Shown here in pieces: positions 47,601 through 56,461 of a stretch of 64,000 nt of DNA (position 1 is the first letter of the stretch; each line of letters begins with the position of its first letter). This DNA is from JACKCB01 sp964452775 (GTDB lineage Bacteria; Chloroflexota; Anaerolineae; Promineifilales; Promineifilaceae): assembly GCA_964452775.1 (NCBI GenBank), contig CAYVQP010000012.1:5979-69978 (forward strand), given 5' to 3'. The notes beneath the pieces were generated by a model. That model was not told the DNA's origin, made no database searches, and worked only from the letters and a program-made list of their open reading frames with translations. Position numbers and translations under genes: made by a program.

Positions 47601-50600
47601 TTCAAACTGTTTCAATCCCTCAAAGGGTGAGCCGGCCCTTCTGACACGACGCGCAAAGCACCGGCAACGGTGAAACGCGCTGTTTCAATCCCTCAAAGGG
47701 TGAGCCGGCCCTTCTGACCAGGCATTAGGTTCTGTAGCTAGTTCCCGCACAACTAGTTTCAATCCCTCAAAGGGTGAGCCGGCCCTTCTGACAACGCTGT
47801 CGCAAATGTAACGGTAGCGGCAATATTGTTTCAATCCCTCAAAGGGTGAGCCGGCCCTTCTGACGTGTACACGCTCGGCCCGGCCGCCCGCGCCGCCATG
47901 TTTCAATCCCTCAAAGGGTGAGCCGGCCCTTCTGACGAAGCCGTAAGGGCTCAGATAGCCGCAGAAGACATGTTTCAATCCCTCAAAGGGTGAGCCGGCC
48001 CTTCTGACCTTTGTAGTTGAGGTAGACAATACAACATATAACCTCGTTTCAATCCCTCAAAGGGTGAGCCGGCCCTTCTGACACCCCCGGCGACATTTAC
48101 AACGACCCGGTCGCGTTTCTTCGTTTCAATCCCTCAAAGGGTGAGCCGGCCCTTCTGACGGGACGACTGTCTTTATGATTGCGAGCATATACTTCTGTTT
48201 CAATCCCTCAAAGGGTGAGCCGGCCCTTCTGACTCTAGTAGGGCTAGCACTTTTGCTAGTCGGATTAATGTTTCAATCCCTCAAAGGGTGAGCCGGCCCT
48301 TCTGACCCTATCATTCACGCTTATTGTGATTGGTATGCTAGTGTTTCAATCCCTCAAAGGGTGAGCCGGCCCTTCTGACCTGGTTGCGTGTCAGCCCACT
48401 ATCGAAGAGGCTCGCGCGTTTCAATCCCTCAAAGGGTGAGCCGGCCCTTCTGACTGAACTACCTGGACAAGGTGGTTCCGTTCGGGTATTCGTTTCAATC
48501 CCTCAAAGGGTGAGCCGGCCCTTCTGACAGAAATAATCGTCGCAAGTCGGACCGACGAAAATTGGTTTCAATCCCTCAAAGGGTGAGCCGGCCCTTCTGA
48601 CCACCAGCATTACTATCACGCCGGTATACACCTACAGGTTTCAATCCCTCAAAGGGTGAGCCGGCCCTTCTGACTATTCCCAGACAACGGCCGTCGTCGG
48701 CGAAGTTGTGTTTCAATCCCTCAAAGGGTGAGCCGGCCCTTCTGACTCAATCAACGGGTTATGGGATGACCATTACCTACGGTTTCAATCCCTCAAAGGG
48801 TGAGCCGGCCCTTCTGACTAGGCCGGGGGGGGGCTGCTGGAAGGCTTGGAACATGTTTCAATCCCTCAAAGGGTGAGCCGGCCCTTCTGACCCCCCCGCC
48901 CCAGTGGCAGACCGCCGTCCCAGACCGTGTTTCAATCCCTCAAAGGGTGAGCCGGCCCTTCTGACGGCTTATCACCTTGCCTGGCTTCACCCCGAAAAGC
49001 GTTTCAATCCCTCAAAGGGTGAGCCGGCCCTTCTGACCCCAGTGGCAGACCGCCGTCCCAGACCGGGGAATGATGTTTCAATCCCTCAAAGGGTGAGCCG
49101 GCCCTTCTGACATCATGCCTGGCACCTACCGCCTCAGTGGCATCGGGTTTCAATCCCTCAAAGGGTGAGCCGGCCCTTCTGACATTGAATTACTTTTTCG
49201 CTTGCGAAAAAGATCAATTCGTTTCAATCCCTCAAAGGGTGAGCCGGCCCTTCTGACTTGATGAAGACCTCGATTCAAAATTCGACATCACCGGTTTCAA
49301 TCCCTCAAAGGGTGAGCCGGCCCTTCTGACGACCCAAGCGTTTTCGAACAACGCTTGAGGGCTTTCCTTGTTTCAATCCCTCAAAGGGTGAGCCGGCCCT
49401 TCTGACTACATTTAAGGAGAAATCTCATGAACGAGGAACTAGTTTCAATCCCTCAAAGGGTGAGCCGGCCCTTCTGACGAGGATATAGTCCTTCTTTGCC
49501 AAATCGGCAACGAGTTTCAATCCCTCAAAGGGTGAGCCGGCCCTTCTGACCATCAGTGCTGAGAAGGTCTTCTTCCTTCGCGTGATCGTTTCAATCCCTC
49601 AAAGGGTGAGCCGGCCCTTCTGACCTATCACCTCTCCGACCGGTGGTAGTGCATCTGTCGTTTCAATCCCTCAAAGGGTGAGCCGGCCCTTCTGACGTCC
49701 GCCGGATGCAGGTTCCGCTGGCCGAATCGTGTTTCAATCCCTCAAAGGGTGAGCCGGCCCTTCTGACACCAGCACCGTATTCGCGGCAGCGCCGCGAATA
49801 CGGTTTCAATCCCTCAAAGGGTGAGCCGGCCCTTCTGACTGCTCTTTGTGGGCATCCTCGTCGGTCGCACATTCGTTTCAATCCCTCAAAGGGTGAGCCG
49901 GCCCTTCTGACCAGCAATACACAGGCATTACTGTTGGAGGAGAAATGGTTTCAATCCCTCAAAGGGTGAGCCGGCCCTTCTGACCGCATAGCGGTCGTAA
50001 CATGGGCTTTGACCGTAAGTTTCAATCCCTCAAAGGGTGAGCCGGCCCTTCTGACATTCCTGTATTTGGGGTGTTCATGAGTAGTCATGAGTTTCAATCC
50101 CTCAAAGGGTGAGCCGGCCCTTCTGACCGATCACGTTCACCCCTGTCTTTACGACAGACGTGTACCCGTTTCAATCCCTCAAAGGGTGAGCCGGCCCTTC
50201 TGACAGGTGGTACAGGCCGGCAGCCGTTGCGACAGTTTGTTTCAATCCCTCAAAGGGTGAGCCGGCCCTTCTGACACCGTTGACTACACGATTCCGGTGG
50301 AGAGTGGTGGCGGGTTTCAATCCCTCAAAGGGTGAGCCGGCCCTTCTGACCGATACCTTCATCGTAATAGGTCAGGAGAATAGAGGTTTCAATCCCTCAA
50401 AGGGTGAGCCGGCCCTTCTGACAGGGCTTGAAGCGTGGCTTCGCGCGGCTGGATTTAGTTTCAATCCCTCAAAGGGTGAGCCGGCCCTTCTGACTAATGA
50501 CAAGCTTCGCGTTGTGATCGAACGATGCTTGTTTCAATCCCTCAAAGGGTGAGCCGGCCCTTCTGACGCGATGACGGAGGCTGGCGCTTGTTGCCAGGTG

Positions 50601-51239
50601 ACAGTTTCAATCCCTCAAAGGGTGAGCCGGCCCTTCTGACATAAAATAGGGTAGGTGCTACACACAAAAATCGTGGTTTCAATCCCTCAAAGGGTGAGCC
50701 GGCCCTTCTGACGGAGGGAGAGAGAACGAGACCCCCTATGGGATCTCAATGTTTCAATCCCTCAAAGGGTGAGCCGGCCCTTCTGACGGATCGGGCAACC
50801 GTCCGCCGAGGTACAGGGGCACAGTTTCAATCCCTCAAAGGGTGAGCCGGCCCTTCTGACNNNNNNNNNNNNNNNNNNNNNNNNNNNNNNNNNNNNNNNN
50901 NNNNNNNNNNNNNNNNNNNNNNNNNNNNNNNNNNNNNNNNNNNNNNNNNNNNNNNNNNNNCCGAGGTACAGGGGCACAGTTTCAATCCCTCAAAGGGTGA
51001 GCCGGCCCTTCTGACCCTCCTTCTTGTTTTAGTAGGGTTGGCCTTACTGACCCTGGTTTCAATCCCTCAAAGGGTGAGCCGGCCCTTCTGACTATGGCCC
51101 CCCGGCCCCAGTGGGGATTGACCCAAGTTTCAATCCCTCAAAGGGTGAGCCGGCCCTTCTGACGGACAAGTACGACCGTATCTACGGCCACTGGGATATT
51201 CGGTTTCAATCCCTCAAAGGGTGAGCCGGCCCTTCTGAC
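44676..51239 (-). CRISPR. CRISPR array, 37-nt repeat, about 88 repeats and 87 spacers
   Basis: Eighty-nine repeat copies of 37 bases are written. On the + strand each begins GTTTCAATCCCTCAAAGGGT and ends CCGGCCCTTCTGAC; on the - strand each ends ATTGAAAC, the type III/I-B 5' tag. Spacers are 34-41 bases. Almost all repeats are identical; the copy at 44971 has C to T at its ninth base, near the left end, which fits a leader on the right and an old trailer on the left. Transcription is thus right to left, as for the cas genes. The 100 N at 50861-50960 separate 85 and 4 repeats. Spacer 47422-47456 recurs at 47865-47899. Confidence 0.98.
50861..50960. other. Assembly gap (100 N) inside the array
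   Basis: The 55 bases before the gap (50806-50860: end of one spacer plus one repeat) are identical to the 55 bases after it (50961-51015). The gap is therefore probably a scaffold join of two overlapping contigs with no missing spacers; collapsing it removes one repeat. Confidence 0.9.
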
Positions 51240-51610
51240 AGCAGTTATCCACAGTGGGAACGGAGCCTGTTTTTGCCCCTTCCGGCGGCAATTTTGCTCC
51301 AATTCTGCGCCACTTTCGGTATAGTGCGCGCCCTGATTCCTGCTGTCTCGTCCCACCGCCACTCGCCTTGCGGGGGTCGCGCCGTAATAACGTCATTTTG
51401 GCCCTATTTTAATCTCTCATTAATGTGCTGTCCACTCTCTTCACCCCGCATTTTCGCCCTCATTCAGCTTCTTTCGCCCTCAATCGCGTTTTCCGGGGTT
51501 CAGCCGCGTTTTCGACTGCCTTTTACCTGTTTGATCGATCCCGACCCATGCCTATCATTTGCTTCAGCGCCATTGGAATCGCCGCCTGAACCCGTGACGA
51601 TGGCCTTGCT
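51240..51610 (-). promoter_or_regulatory. Array leader region
   Basis: The 370 bases beyond the right-most repeat hold no gene and should contain the leader, because the crRNA strand is -. Part of it (around 51395-51425) is AT-richer and on the - strand offers a TAAAAT box. TTATCCACA, a consensus DnaA-box-like 9-mer, lies at 51245-51253, next to the first repeat. The same region is also the upstream region of the + strand WYL-type gene, so regulation may be shared. Confidence 0.5.
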
Positions 51611-53044
51611 ATGCTGCCACAAATCACTCAACCGCTCTCCGTCACTCCCTCGACTGCGCCCTCAACGCTCTTCTCTCTCTGCGCCTGTGCGAATACCCTG
51701 GCTTATCTTCATCATTATACCCCAAACTGGCTGCCTCGCGGGCGTTATCTGGCCCCTCGCCACCTGCGCGTACTGGCCGCCTGGCTCGGCCGGCCGGAAC
51801 CCACCCTGCGCACCATTCGCAACCATCCGGCTCTGGCGACCCACCTCTCATTGCTTCACGCCGCCCGGCTCTTGCCCGCCGAAGGCAGCCGACTGACGCC
51901 CACCCCCGAAGCGCACACATGGTTACATGCTTCGCCCGCCCAACAAAAGCGGCAACTCCTCACCGCGGCCTCCGATACTGCTCACTGGGAAAGCGTATTG
52001 ACCCGGCTGGGCTGGCAAACGATGGTTGGCCCTGACCGACAGGCCTTTGCCCGCCAGCAACTGAGCGCCCAGGACATCAATGCCGCGCCGGCAAACGCCC
52101 GCTGGTTGCCGGCCGCTTCAGATGGGGCATGGCGCCTGCATCTCCCGCCTTCACTGCCCCTCTGGATGCGTTTTGACCTGCATCAGTTGGGCAATTGGAC
52201 CGCGCCCGACACACTGCACTGCACCTCACTGACCATAGTCCAGGCGATGCACAATGGCTACTCTGAACGCTTTATCAACTGGCTGCTTCAAACAGCCACC
52301 GGGCAACCGTTGGAACCGGAGCGGGCTGCCCGGCTTGCCCACCTGCGCCGCCAGACCCGGGCCTACCTCGTCCAGCCCGGACTGCTGCTCACCACCAGCC
52401 GTCCCGCCTACCTGCAAGAGATACTGAACCAGGCTTCCCTCAGACCCCTCATCCGCCAACAGCTTTCTCCCCGGCACGCCCTGCTCAACCCGCACCTGCT
52501 GCCTCGCTTCCACTCCTGGCTGCGCAAGCAGGGTCATACCCTGCACTCTCCACCCGAGCCGGGAGCCGCCGGCAAGGGAATCGGCGACGCTCCCTTCACC
52601 TACCTGAGCCTGCGCGTGCTGCAAGGCCTGGCTGATGTCACCCCACTCGCCGCCCGCCCCGCCGCCGCCCTGCTGGATGACGCCGCCTCCGCCGATCAAC
52701 TGACTCCCCTTCAGCGCGCTGACCTGGACCGCCAGGCGCAGGATATCCTGGAAAGCCTCCGCCAGGCCGTTCAGGGAAGAGATGCCTTCTTCCCACCTCT
52801 GGCCCCTCCCACCCCTGAGGTGCTGGCCCTTGTGCGCCGGGCCATCGAACACGAAACCCTGCTGCATGGCGTCTACCAATCGCTGGGCGACCATCAACCC
52901 CGTTTCAGGCGCCTCCTACCCATCCGCCTGGAACAGCGCGGTGAGCTTTACTATCTCCACGCCTACTGCTATCAGGCAGAAGCGGAGCTGGTCTATCGCC
53001 TGGATCGCTTCCATGAAGTCACCGTCGCCCCCGCTACACAATGA
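51611..53044 (+). CDS. WYL-domain-like regulator with helicase-C-like N-terminal part
   Basis: A 477-residue protein. Residues about 20-110 form a winged-helix-like region (LRTIRNHPALATHLSLLHAA). A middle segment resembles the helicase_C_3/XPB-like conserved domain (CTSLTIVQAMHNGYS, then LVQPGLLLTTSRPAYLQEIL). The last 50 residues look like a WYL domain: LLPIRLEQRGELYYLHAYCY, then YRLDRFHEVTV. WYL proteins bind nucleic-acid ligands and often regulate CRISPR and BREX loci. It is divergent from the array leader and convergent with cas2, overlapping its stop by 11 bases. The role as array regulator is inferred from position. Confidence 0.6.
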   Translation: MLPQITQPLSVTPSTAPSTLFSLCACANTLAYLHHYTPNWLPRGRYLAPRHLRVLAAWLGRPEPTLRTIRNHPALATHLSLLHAARLLPAEGSRLTPTPEAHTWLHASPAQQKRQLLTAASDTAHWESVLTRLGWQTMVGPDRQAFARQQLSAQDINAAPANARWLPAASDGAWRLHLPPSLPLWMRFDLHQLGNWTAPDTLHCTSLTIVQAMHNGYSERFINWLLQTATGQPLEPERAARLAHLRRQTRAYLVQPGLLLTTSRPAYLQEILNQASLRPLIRQQLSPRHALLNPHLLPRFHSWLRKQGHTLHSPPEPGAAGKGIGDAPFTYLSLRVLQGLADVTPLAARPAAALLDDAASADQLTPLQRADLDRQAQDILESLRQAVQGRDAFFPPLAPPTPEVLALVRRAIEHETLLHGVYQSLGDHQPRFRRLLPIRLEQRGELYYLHAYCYQAEAELVYRLDRFHEVTVAPATQ

Positions 53045-53312
53045 CCGCCGCTCCCAGTTGCCGGGCCAGGTCCTTGCCCAGCACCGTCACTCTGTCGGCG
53101 CAATCCGCGCTCAGCGGGTAGAAGCGGACACTCTCCCACTTTTCCTCCTTCACCAGCGGCGTCAGCCGTTGCCGCAGCTTGCTTAACTTCTGCGCGTCCA
53201 GGTCGCACTCGAAGACGCTATATTGCACGCGATATCCATGCCCTTCCATTATCTTCGCCACCTTTCGCCGGCGCTTATCATCGGTAATGTCATAACTGAT
53301 CAGAATGCGCAT
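53034..53312 (-). CDS. cas2: Cas2
   Basis: A 92-residue protein with the Cas2 ferredoxin fold: MRILISYDITDDKRRRKVAK (Asp8 in the YDI motif), GYRVQYSVFECDLD and the C-terminal strand VRFYPLSADCADRVTVLG. Cas2 dimers form the core of the Cas1-Cas2 spacer integrase. No cas1 is present anywhere in this window; instead an RNase HI gene lies 4 bases upstream in the same operon. Either cas1 is elsewhere in the genome or this Cas2 acts with other partners. Confidence 0.92.
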   Translation of the reverse strand: MRILISYDITDDKRRRKVAKIMEGHGYRVQYSVFECDLDAQKLSKLRQRLTPLVKEEKWESVRFYPLSADCADRVTVLGKDLARQLGAAVIV

Positions 53313-53316
53313 CGTA

Positions 53317-53823
53317 TCATCCCCCGGAAGTCAGACGCCGGCGCAGCCGCTTTCCCACGCCGGATGTGACACTGCCTCCATTGCGCCCCTTCGCCGCCGG
53401 CATCCGCGCCAGCCGGCCCATTAGCGCCTCCGTCGCCAGCGCGTCCGCCAGCTGGTTTTCCTCTCTGGGCACATGCCGAAAGCGCACGCTGCTGAAGTAA
53501 CCTGCCGCCTGGCACATCTGCGCGTGCAGCGGCTTCAAACGCTGGCTGTGCACCAGGCTCTGTCCGTTCATCTGCCAGACCAATACCTGCGAATCAGAGA
53601 CAATCTCCACATGCTTTGCGCTGACCTGCTGCGCCAATTCCAGGCCAAGCAACGCCGCCAGATACTCCGCCTCATTATTCGTCATCGGCGGCAACTGCCG
53701 GCTCATCCAGCCCAGGAAATGCCCCTCCGCGGAACGCGCCACCGCTGCGATGCCGGTGTAGCCGTCAGAAGGTCCGGCCTCTCCGATAGAGCCGTCAACA
53801 TGAATCTGCACACACTGCTTCAC
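53317..53823 (-). CDS. Ribonuclease HI-like protein beside cas2
   Basis: A 168-residue RNase H. The catalytic residues are D10 in QIHVDGSIG, E53 in TNNEAEYLAAL, D77 in IVSDSQVLVWQMNG and D127 in NQLADALA; the arrangement is that of the plant/archaeal-type RNase HI without the basic handle. It would cut RNA in RNA-DNA hybrids. I use GTG 53823, preceded by AAGGAGA, because the first strand starts there. The C-terminal 30 residues are basic. Co-transcription with cas2 at 4 bases spacing is notable; a role in spacer acquisition or R-loop control is only a hypothesis. Confidence 0.85.
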   Translation of the reverse strand: MKQCVQIHVDGSIGEAGPSDGYTGIAAVARSAEGHFLGWMSRQLPPMTNNEAEYLAALLGLELAQQVSAKHVEIVSDSQVLVWQMNGQSLVHSQRLKPLHAQMCQAAGYFSSVRFRHVPREENQLADALATEALMGRLARMPAAKGRNGGSVTSGVGKRLRRRLTSGG

Positions 53824-53882
53824 CGCTTCGTCTCCTTCTCGCCCCCTGACGTATCCCGGCAGACGCCGACCGCGCGGCCGCC

Positions 53883-54164
53883 TCACCTTTCCCGCGCATT
53901 ATGGCTACCGTCCAGGAGCGCAACAACCTCGCCAATCTCCAGCGCTGTGACCACCACATGACCGCTGTCCAGCAGCAGCAGTGTCCGCCGCTTTCGCCCG
54001 CCGGTCAGCACCACCAGGTGGGTCAGCGGCGTCGCGCCCAGTAGCCGTCTCATCGCCGCCGACTCGGCCGGTCCGACCGAGACTATCCGCTCCACGCACA
54101 CCAATCCCTGCCGGCCGATCTCCACCCACCGCTGCGGCTCACTATTTGCTCTTGAAAGGCTCAT
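53883..54164 (-). CDS. RemA/DUF370-like small protein
   Basis: A 93-residue protein that follows the RemA/DUF370 pattern: RWVEIGRQGLVCVERIVSVG, then PAESAAMRRLLGA, then RTLLLLDSGHVVVTALEIGE, where DUF370 has the block TDSGHVVLSA. RemA forms ring-shaped DNA-binding oligomers that control extracellular matrix genes in Bacillus. In this operon (upstream of RNase HI and cas2) it could be a DNA-binding regulator. It overlaps the upstream small frame by 23 bases. Confidence 0.6.
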   Translation of the reverse strand: MSLSRANSEPQRWVEIGRQGLVCVERIVSVGPAESAAMRRLLGATPLTHLVVLTGGRKRRTLLLLDSGHVVVTALEIGEVVALLDGSHNARER

Positions 54165-54303
54165 AGGCCGCCTCCTTACCGGTCAACACCCGCGCCAGCC
54201 GGCGCGCCTGCAACAGCATGACGTGCTTTAGCTGCGTCTCGCCGCCCGGCCCGGCGTCCGGATGATAGACACGTATCTGCATCCGCCGGCTGTATCCTTC
54301 CAT
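54142..54303 (-). CDS. Small hypothetical protein
   Basis: A 53-residue frame: MEGYSRRMQIRVYHPDAGPG, then LKHVMLLQARRLARVLTGKE. An internal ATG seven codons later is preceded by GGAAGGA at suitable distance and is an alternative start. It overlaps the RemA-like gene, so may be the first gene of that operon. No family recognised. Confidence 0.3.
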   Translation of the reverse strand: MEGYSRRMQIRVYHPDAGPGGETQLKHVMLLQARRLARVLTGKEAAYEPFKSK

Positions 54304-54608
54304 CACTTGCACCGTCCCGGCATCCCCCAGTTCTACCGGCCGCTGAGAGTTTCCCGTCCGTATTGGTCCTGAGCGAAGCGTGCATCTATCCCCCTGGATT
54401 TGGCCAGGAAGGAGATAGTCTCTGTCGCAGTGCGCCGGCCGGCAGCGGGTTGGATTTCGGATGCTGCAAGCAGACCACATCACCGCCAACCCGACCTCAC
54501 TGCACCCCGGCCCTAACGGGCCAAATCAGGTGAAGGTCGCCGCCTGACGACGGCCGCTTACCCAATCGGAATATCACCAGGGCCGGCAGAGATGCCGGCC
54601 ATTTCGTT
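54304..54608. other. Intergenic region with hairpin upstream of small-gene cluster
   Basis: About 300 bases between the - strand cas2 operon and the + strand small-gene cluster. Near its right end 54581-54600 forms a perfect 8-bp stem (GGCCGGCA/TGCCGGCC, loop GAGA) followed by ATTTCGTTTT, a terminator- or attenuator-like structure directly before the ribosome site GGAGG of the next gene. Confidence 0.5.
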
Positions 54609-54812
54609 TTGGAGGACCCCATGACGTTCGAAGAATGGATGCAGGCGGTGGACATGGTGGTGGGCGACATCGCCTTCGGCCTCAGCGTCCGCGACCTGCC
54701 GGACATCGACTTCCGTTCCCTGTATGAGGCCGGCGAGCCGGCCCAGACAGCGGCTGAGGAGGTTCTGGCCGGCGCGGACTTCCCCTTTGACGACCTCGAC
54801 TACCTGACCTGA
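54609..54812 (+). CDS. Small acidic hypothetical protein
   Basis: A 67-residue acidic protein (FEEWMQAVDMVVGDIAFGL, then PDIDFRSLYEAGE and FDDLDYLT). The ATG follows TTGGAGGACCCC, a good ribosome site. Proteins of this style occur on plasmids and integrative elements next to radC-type genes; function unknown. It is the first of five + strand genes ended by the transposon insertion in radC. Confidence 0.55.
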   Translation: MEDPMTFEEWMQAVDMVVGDIAFGLSVRDLPDIDFRSLYEAGEPAQTAAEEVLAGADFPFDDLDYLT

Positions 54813-54823
54813 GCGGAGATGCC

Positions 54824-55258
54824 ATGAGCGCACACGTCATCCAACTGGCCCATCTGGAAGAGCTGCTGCAGGGGGAGCTGCGCGCCGGCGACGTCGTGCG
54901 CGTGGTGGCGCTGGACGCCACCGAGAGCGTCTCCCGGCAGGTCCCCGGCCTGCGACTGACCAGCGTCGGCGTGCACGTCCGCGCCGTCAACTCCGCCGGC
55001 CACATCCTGGCCTGCTACCTGCCCGTGGCCGAAACCCAGCTGTACAACGGCCGGCGGGAGGGCGACCCAACCTGGCAGCAATATGACGATGCCTGGCAGC
55101 GGGCGAAAGCGCTCAAAGAACGCGTCGTGGCATATCTGCAGACAGCGGCCGCGGAGCAGGGCTTCACCGTCCGCACCGCCGGCGTCATCGACCTGGGCGG
55201 GGTGCGGCCGCTTCACGGAGCCTGGCTATCCGACCCGGCTCGCACGGGAGAAGCGTAA
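54824..55258 (+). CDS. Hypothetical protein
   Basis: A 144-residue soluble protein, 11 bases after the previous gene. It starts with HVIQLAHLEELLQGELRAGD, then two beta-rich stretches (RLTSVGVHVRAVNSAGHIL) and a helix (DDAWQRAKALKERVVAYL). No family is recognised. Coding composition (GC-rich third positions) is convincing. Confidence 0.55.
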   Translation: MSAHVIQLAHLEELLQGELRAGDVVRVVALDATESVSRQVPGLRLTSVGVHVRAVNSAGHILACYLPVAETQLYNGRREGDPTWQQYDDAWQRAKALKERVVAYLQTAAAEQGFTVRTAGVIDLGGVRPLHGAWLSDPARTGEA

Positions 55259-55359
55259 CCGGTCCGGCAGCGGCCTGATGCCGCTCATGCCCTGAGGTTT
55301 CCGGCGTGGCCCCTGGACGGCCATACCGCAATTCGAAAAGCCAAAGAGGAGGCAACCCC

Positions 55360-55665
55360 ATGCCGGAGCTGAGCACCCATCTCACCTTCCTCTCCGACCC
55401 CGGCCACGGCTGGCTGCGGGTGCCGCTGGTCGAGATTGTCACGCTGGAGCTCACTGGCCGGATATCCCCCTACTCCTTCATTCAGGGTGAGCACGCCTTC
55501 CTGGAAGAGGACTGCGATTGCCCCCGCTATCTGCGGGCGCGGGAGAGCCGGGGGTTCCCGCCGCCGGTCATCGAAGCGCAATTCATCGAGCGCTTTGTCC
55601 GTCCCGGCTTGCGCTTTCAGGATTCAGCCCTGGACCCGGCCTACTGGGAAAGATTTCGGAGGTGA
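55360..55665 (+). CDS. Hypothetical protein
   Basis: A 101-residue protein starting at ATG 55360 behind AGAGGAGG. Features are a beta-rich N-terminus (LTFLSDPGHGWLRVPLVEI) and a Cys pair in EEDCDCPRYLRA. It resembles short mobile-element proteins that recur with RadC homologues, but I cannot name a family. Three bases separate it from the next gene. Confidence 0.55.
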   Translation: MPELSTHLTFLSDPGHGWLRVPLVEIVTLELTGRISPYSFIQGEHAFLEEDCDCPRYLRARESRGFPPPVIEAQFIERFVRPGLRFQDSALDPAYWERFRR

Positions 55666-55668
55666 ACA

Positions 55669-56319
55669 ATGGCGCGTATCAAGGTGTACCACAACCCGGA
55701 TTTCCTGGAGTATCGGGGAGAGCACAGCCAAATCTCCCTGCCGGCCCAGCCGGTAGCCGTCGTGGAAGCGCCGGACGCGCTCTCGCCGGCGGAGATGCTC
55801 GAATTCGCCTACATGCGGACCCAACACGCGGATAAGAGCTGGTACAACAATCCCGAGGTGACCGCCTACCTGCGCAGCACCTCCGTGGGCGACCTCATCG
55901 CGGACCCGGCCGGCGAGCTGCACGTCGTCGAATCGGCCGGCTTCCGGCCCTACCAGCCGGACGCCGGTTCACCGCAGCAGCGCCTGGCGGAAGCGCAACG
56001 CGCGCTGGCGGAGGCGGTCGGGCAGGCGGACACGAGCCGGATGCTGTCAGCCGCCCGGCAGGCGCTGGCAGTGGTCCGACAGGTGCTGACCGCAATTGGA
56101 TATCCTGCTGGCGATATGCCTGTCCCATGGGAGGATGCCCGGCCGGGAGACCTGGTCAGTGACCCGGATGGAGCACTACACCGGGTCATCGCCCGCCGCA
56201 TATATCCCCGGAAACGAGCCGAGCGCCTGCTGGCCCACATCCCCAACGGACAGATCCGGCCGGACGGCGAACAGGAGTGGGCAGTGCTCGCGCCGGTAGA
56301 GAAGGAGGTAGAACTGTGA
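55669..56319 (+). CDS. Hypothetical protein
   Basis: A 216-residue protein. It begins RIKVYHNPDFLEYRGE and contains two similar segments, DLIADPAGELHVVESAGF and DLVSDPDGALHRVIARRIY, which suggests an internal duplication around a Ala/Gln-rich helical linker (RLAEAQRALAEAVGQAD). Function unknown. Its stop overlaps the GTG start of the radC-like gene. Confidence 0.55.
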   Translation: MARIKVYHNPDFLEYRGEHSQISLPAQPVAVVEAPDALSPAEMLEFAYMRTQHADKSWYNNPEVTAYLRSTSVGDLIADPAGELHVVESAGFRPYQPDAGSPQQRLAEAQRALAEAVGQADTSRMLSAARQALAVVRQVLTAIGYPAGDMPVPWEDARPGDLVSDPDGALHRVIARRIYPRKRAERLLAHIPNGQIRPDGEQEWAVLAPVEKEVEL

Positions 56320-56461
56320 ACATGCAACTACCCCTGCCCTACTTCCGGCCGCCCGTAGACGAGCGCCGTGTCTGTGACCTGCCGGCGGAAGACCGGCCGC
56401 TCTACCGCCTCCACCAGGTAGGCGCCGGCGCGCTGGGAGCCTCCGAGCTGCTCGCGTTGGT
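56316..56461 (+). pseudogene. RadC-like gene, 5' part, interrupted by transposon
   Basis: The gene starts at GTG 56316 behind GAAGGAGGT. It encodes LPAEDRPLYRLHQVGAGALG and ASELLALV, the RadC/UPF0758 N-terminal pattern. At 56461 the frame runs into the Tn7-like element. Joining 56461 to 63951 restores ELLALVLGTTRGPGTGQALL in frame, the expected RadC continuation. RadC-family proteins are frequent in mobile elements; the function is unresolved. Confidence 0.85.

Noticed and set aside
44676..51239. Array transcribed on the + strand with leader on the left
   Set aside because: The ATTGAAAC tag, the - strand cas operon, and the variant repeat near the left end all indicate a leader on the right.
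45265..51362. Open frames across the array encoding repeated VRRAGSPFEGLK or FNPSKGEPALLT peptides
   Set aside because: They are translations of the 37-base CRISPR repeat with spacers in phase; not genes.
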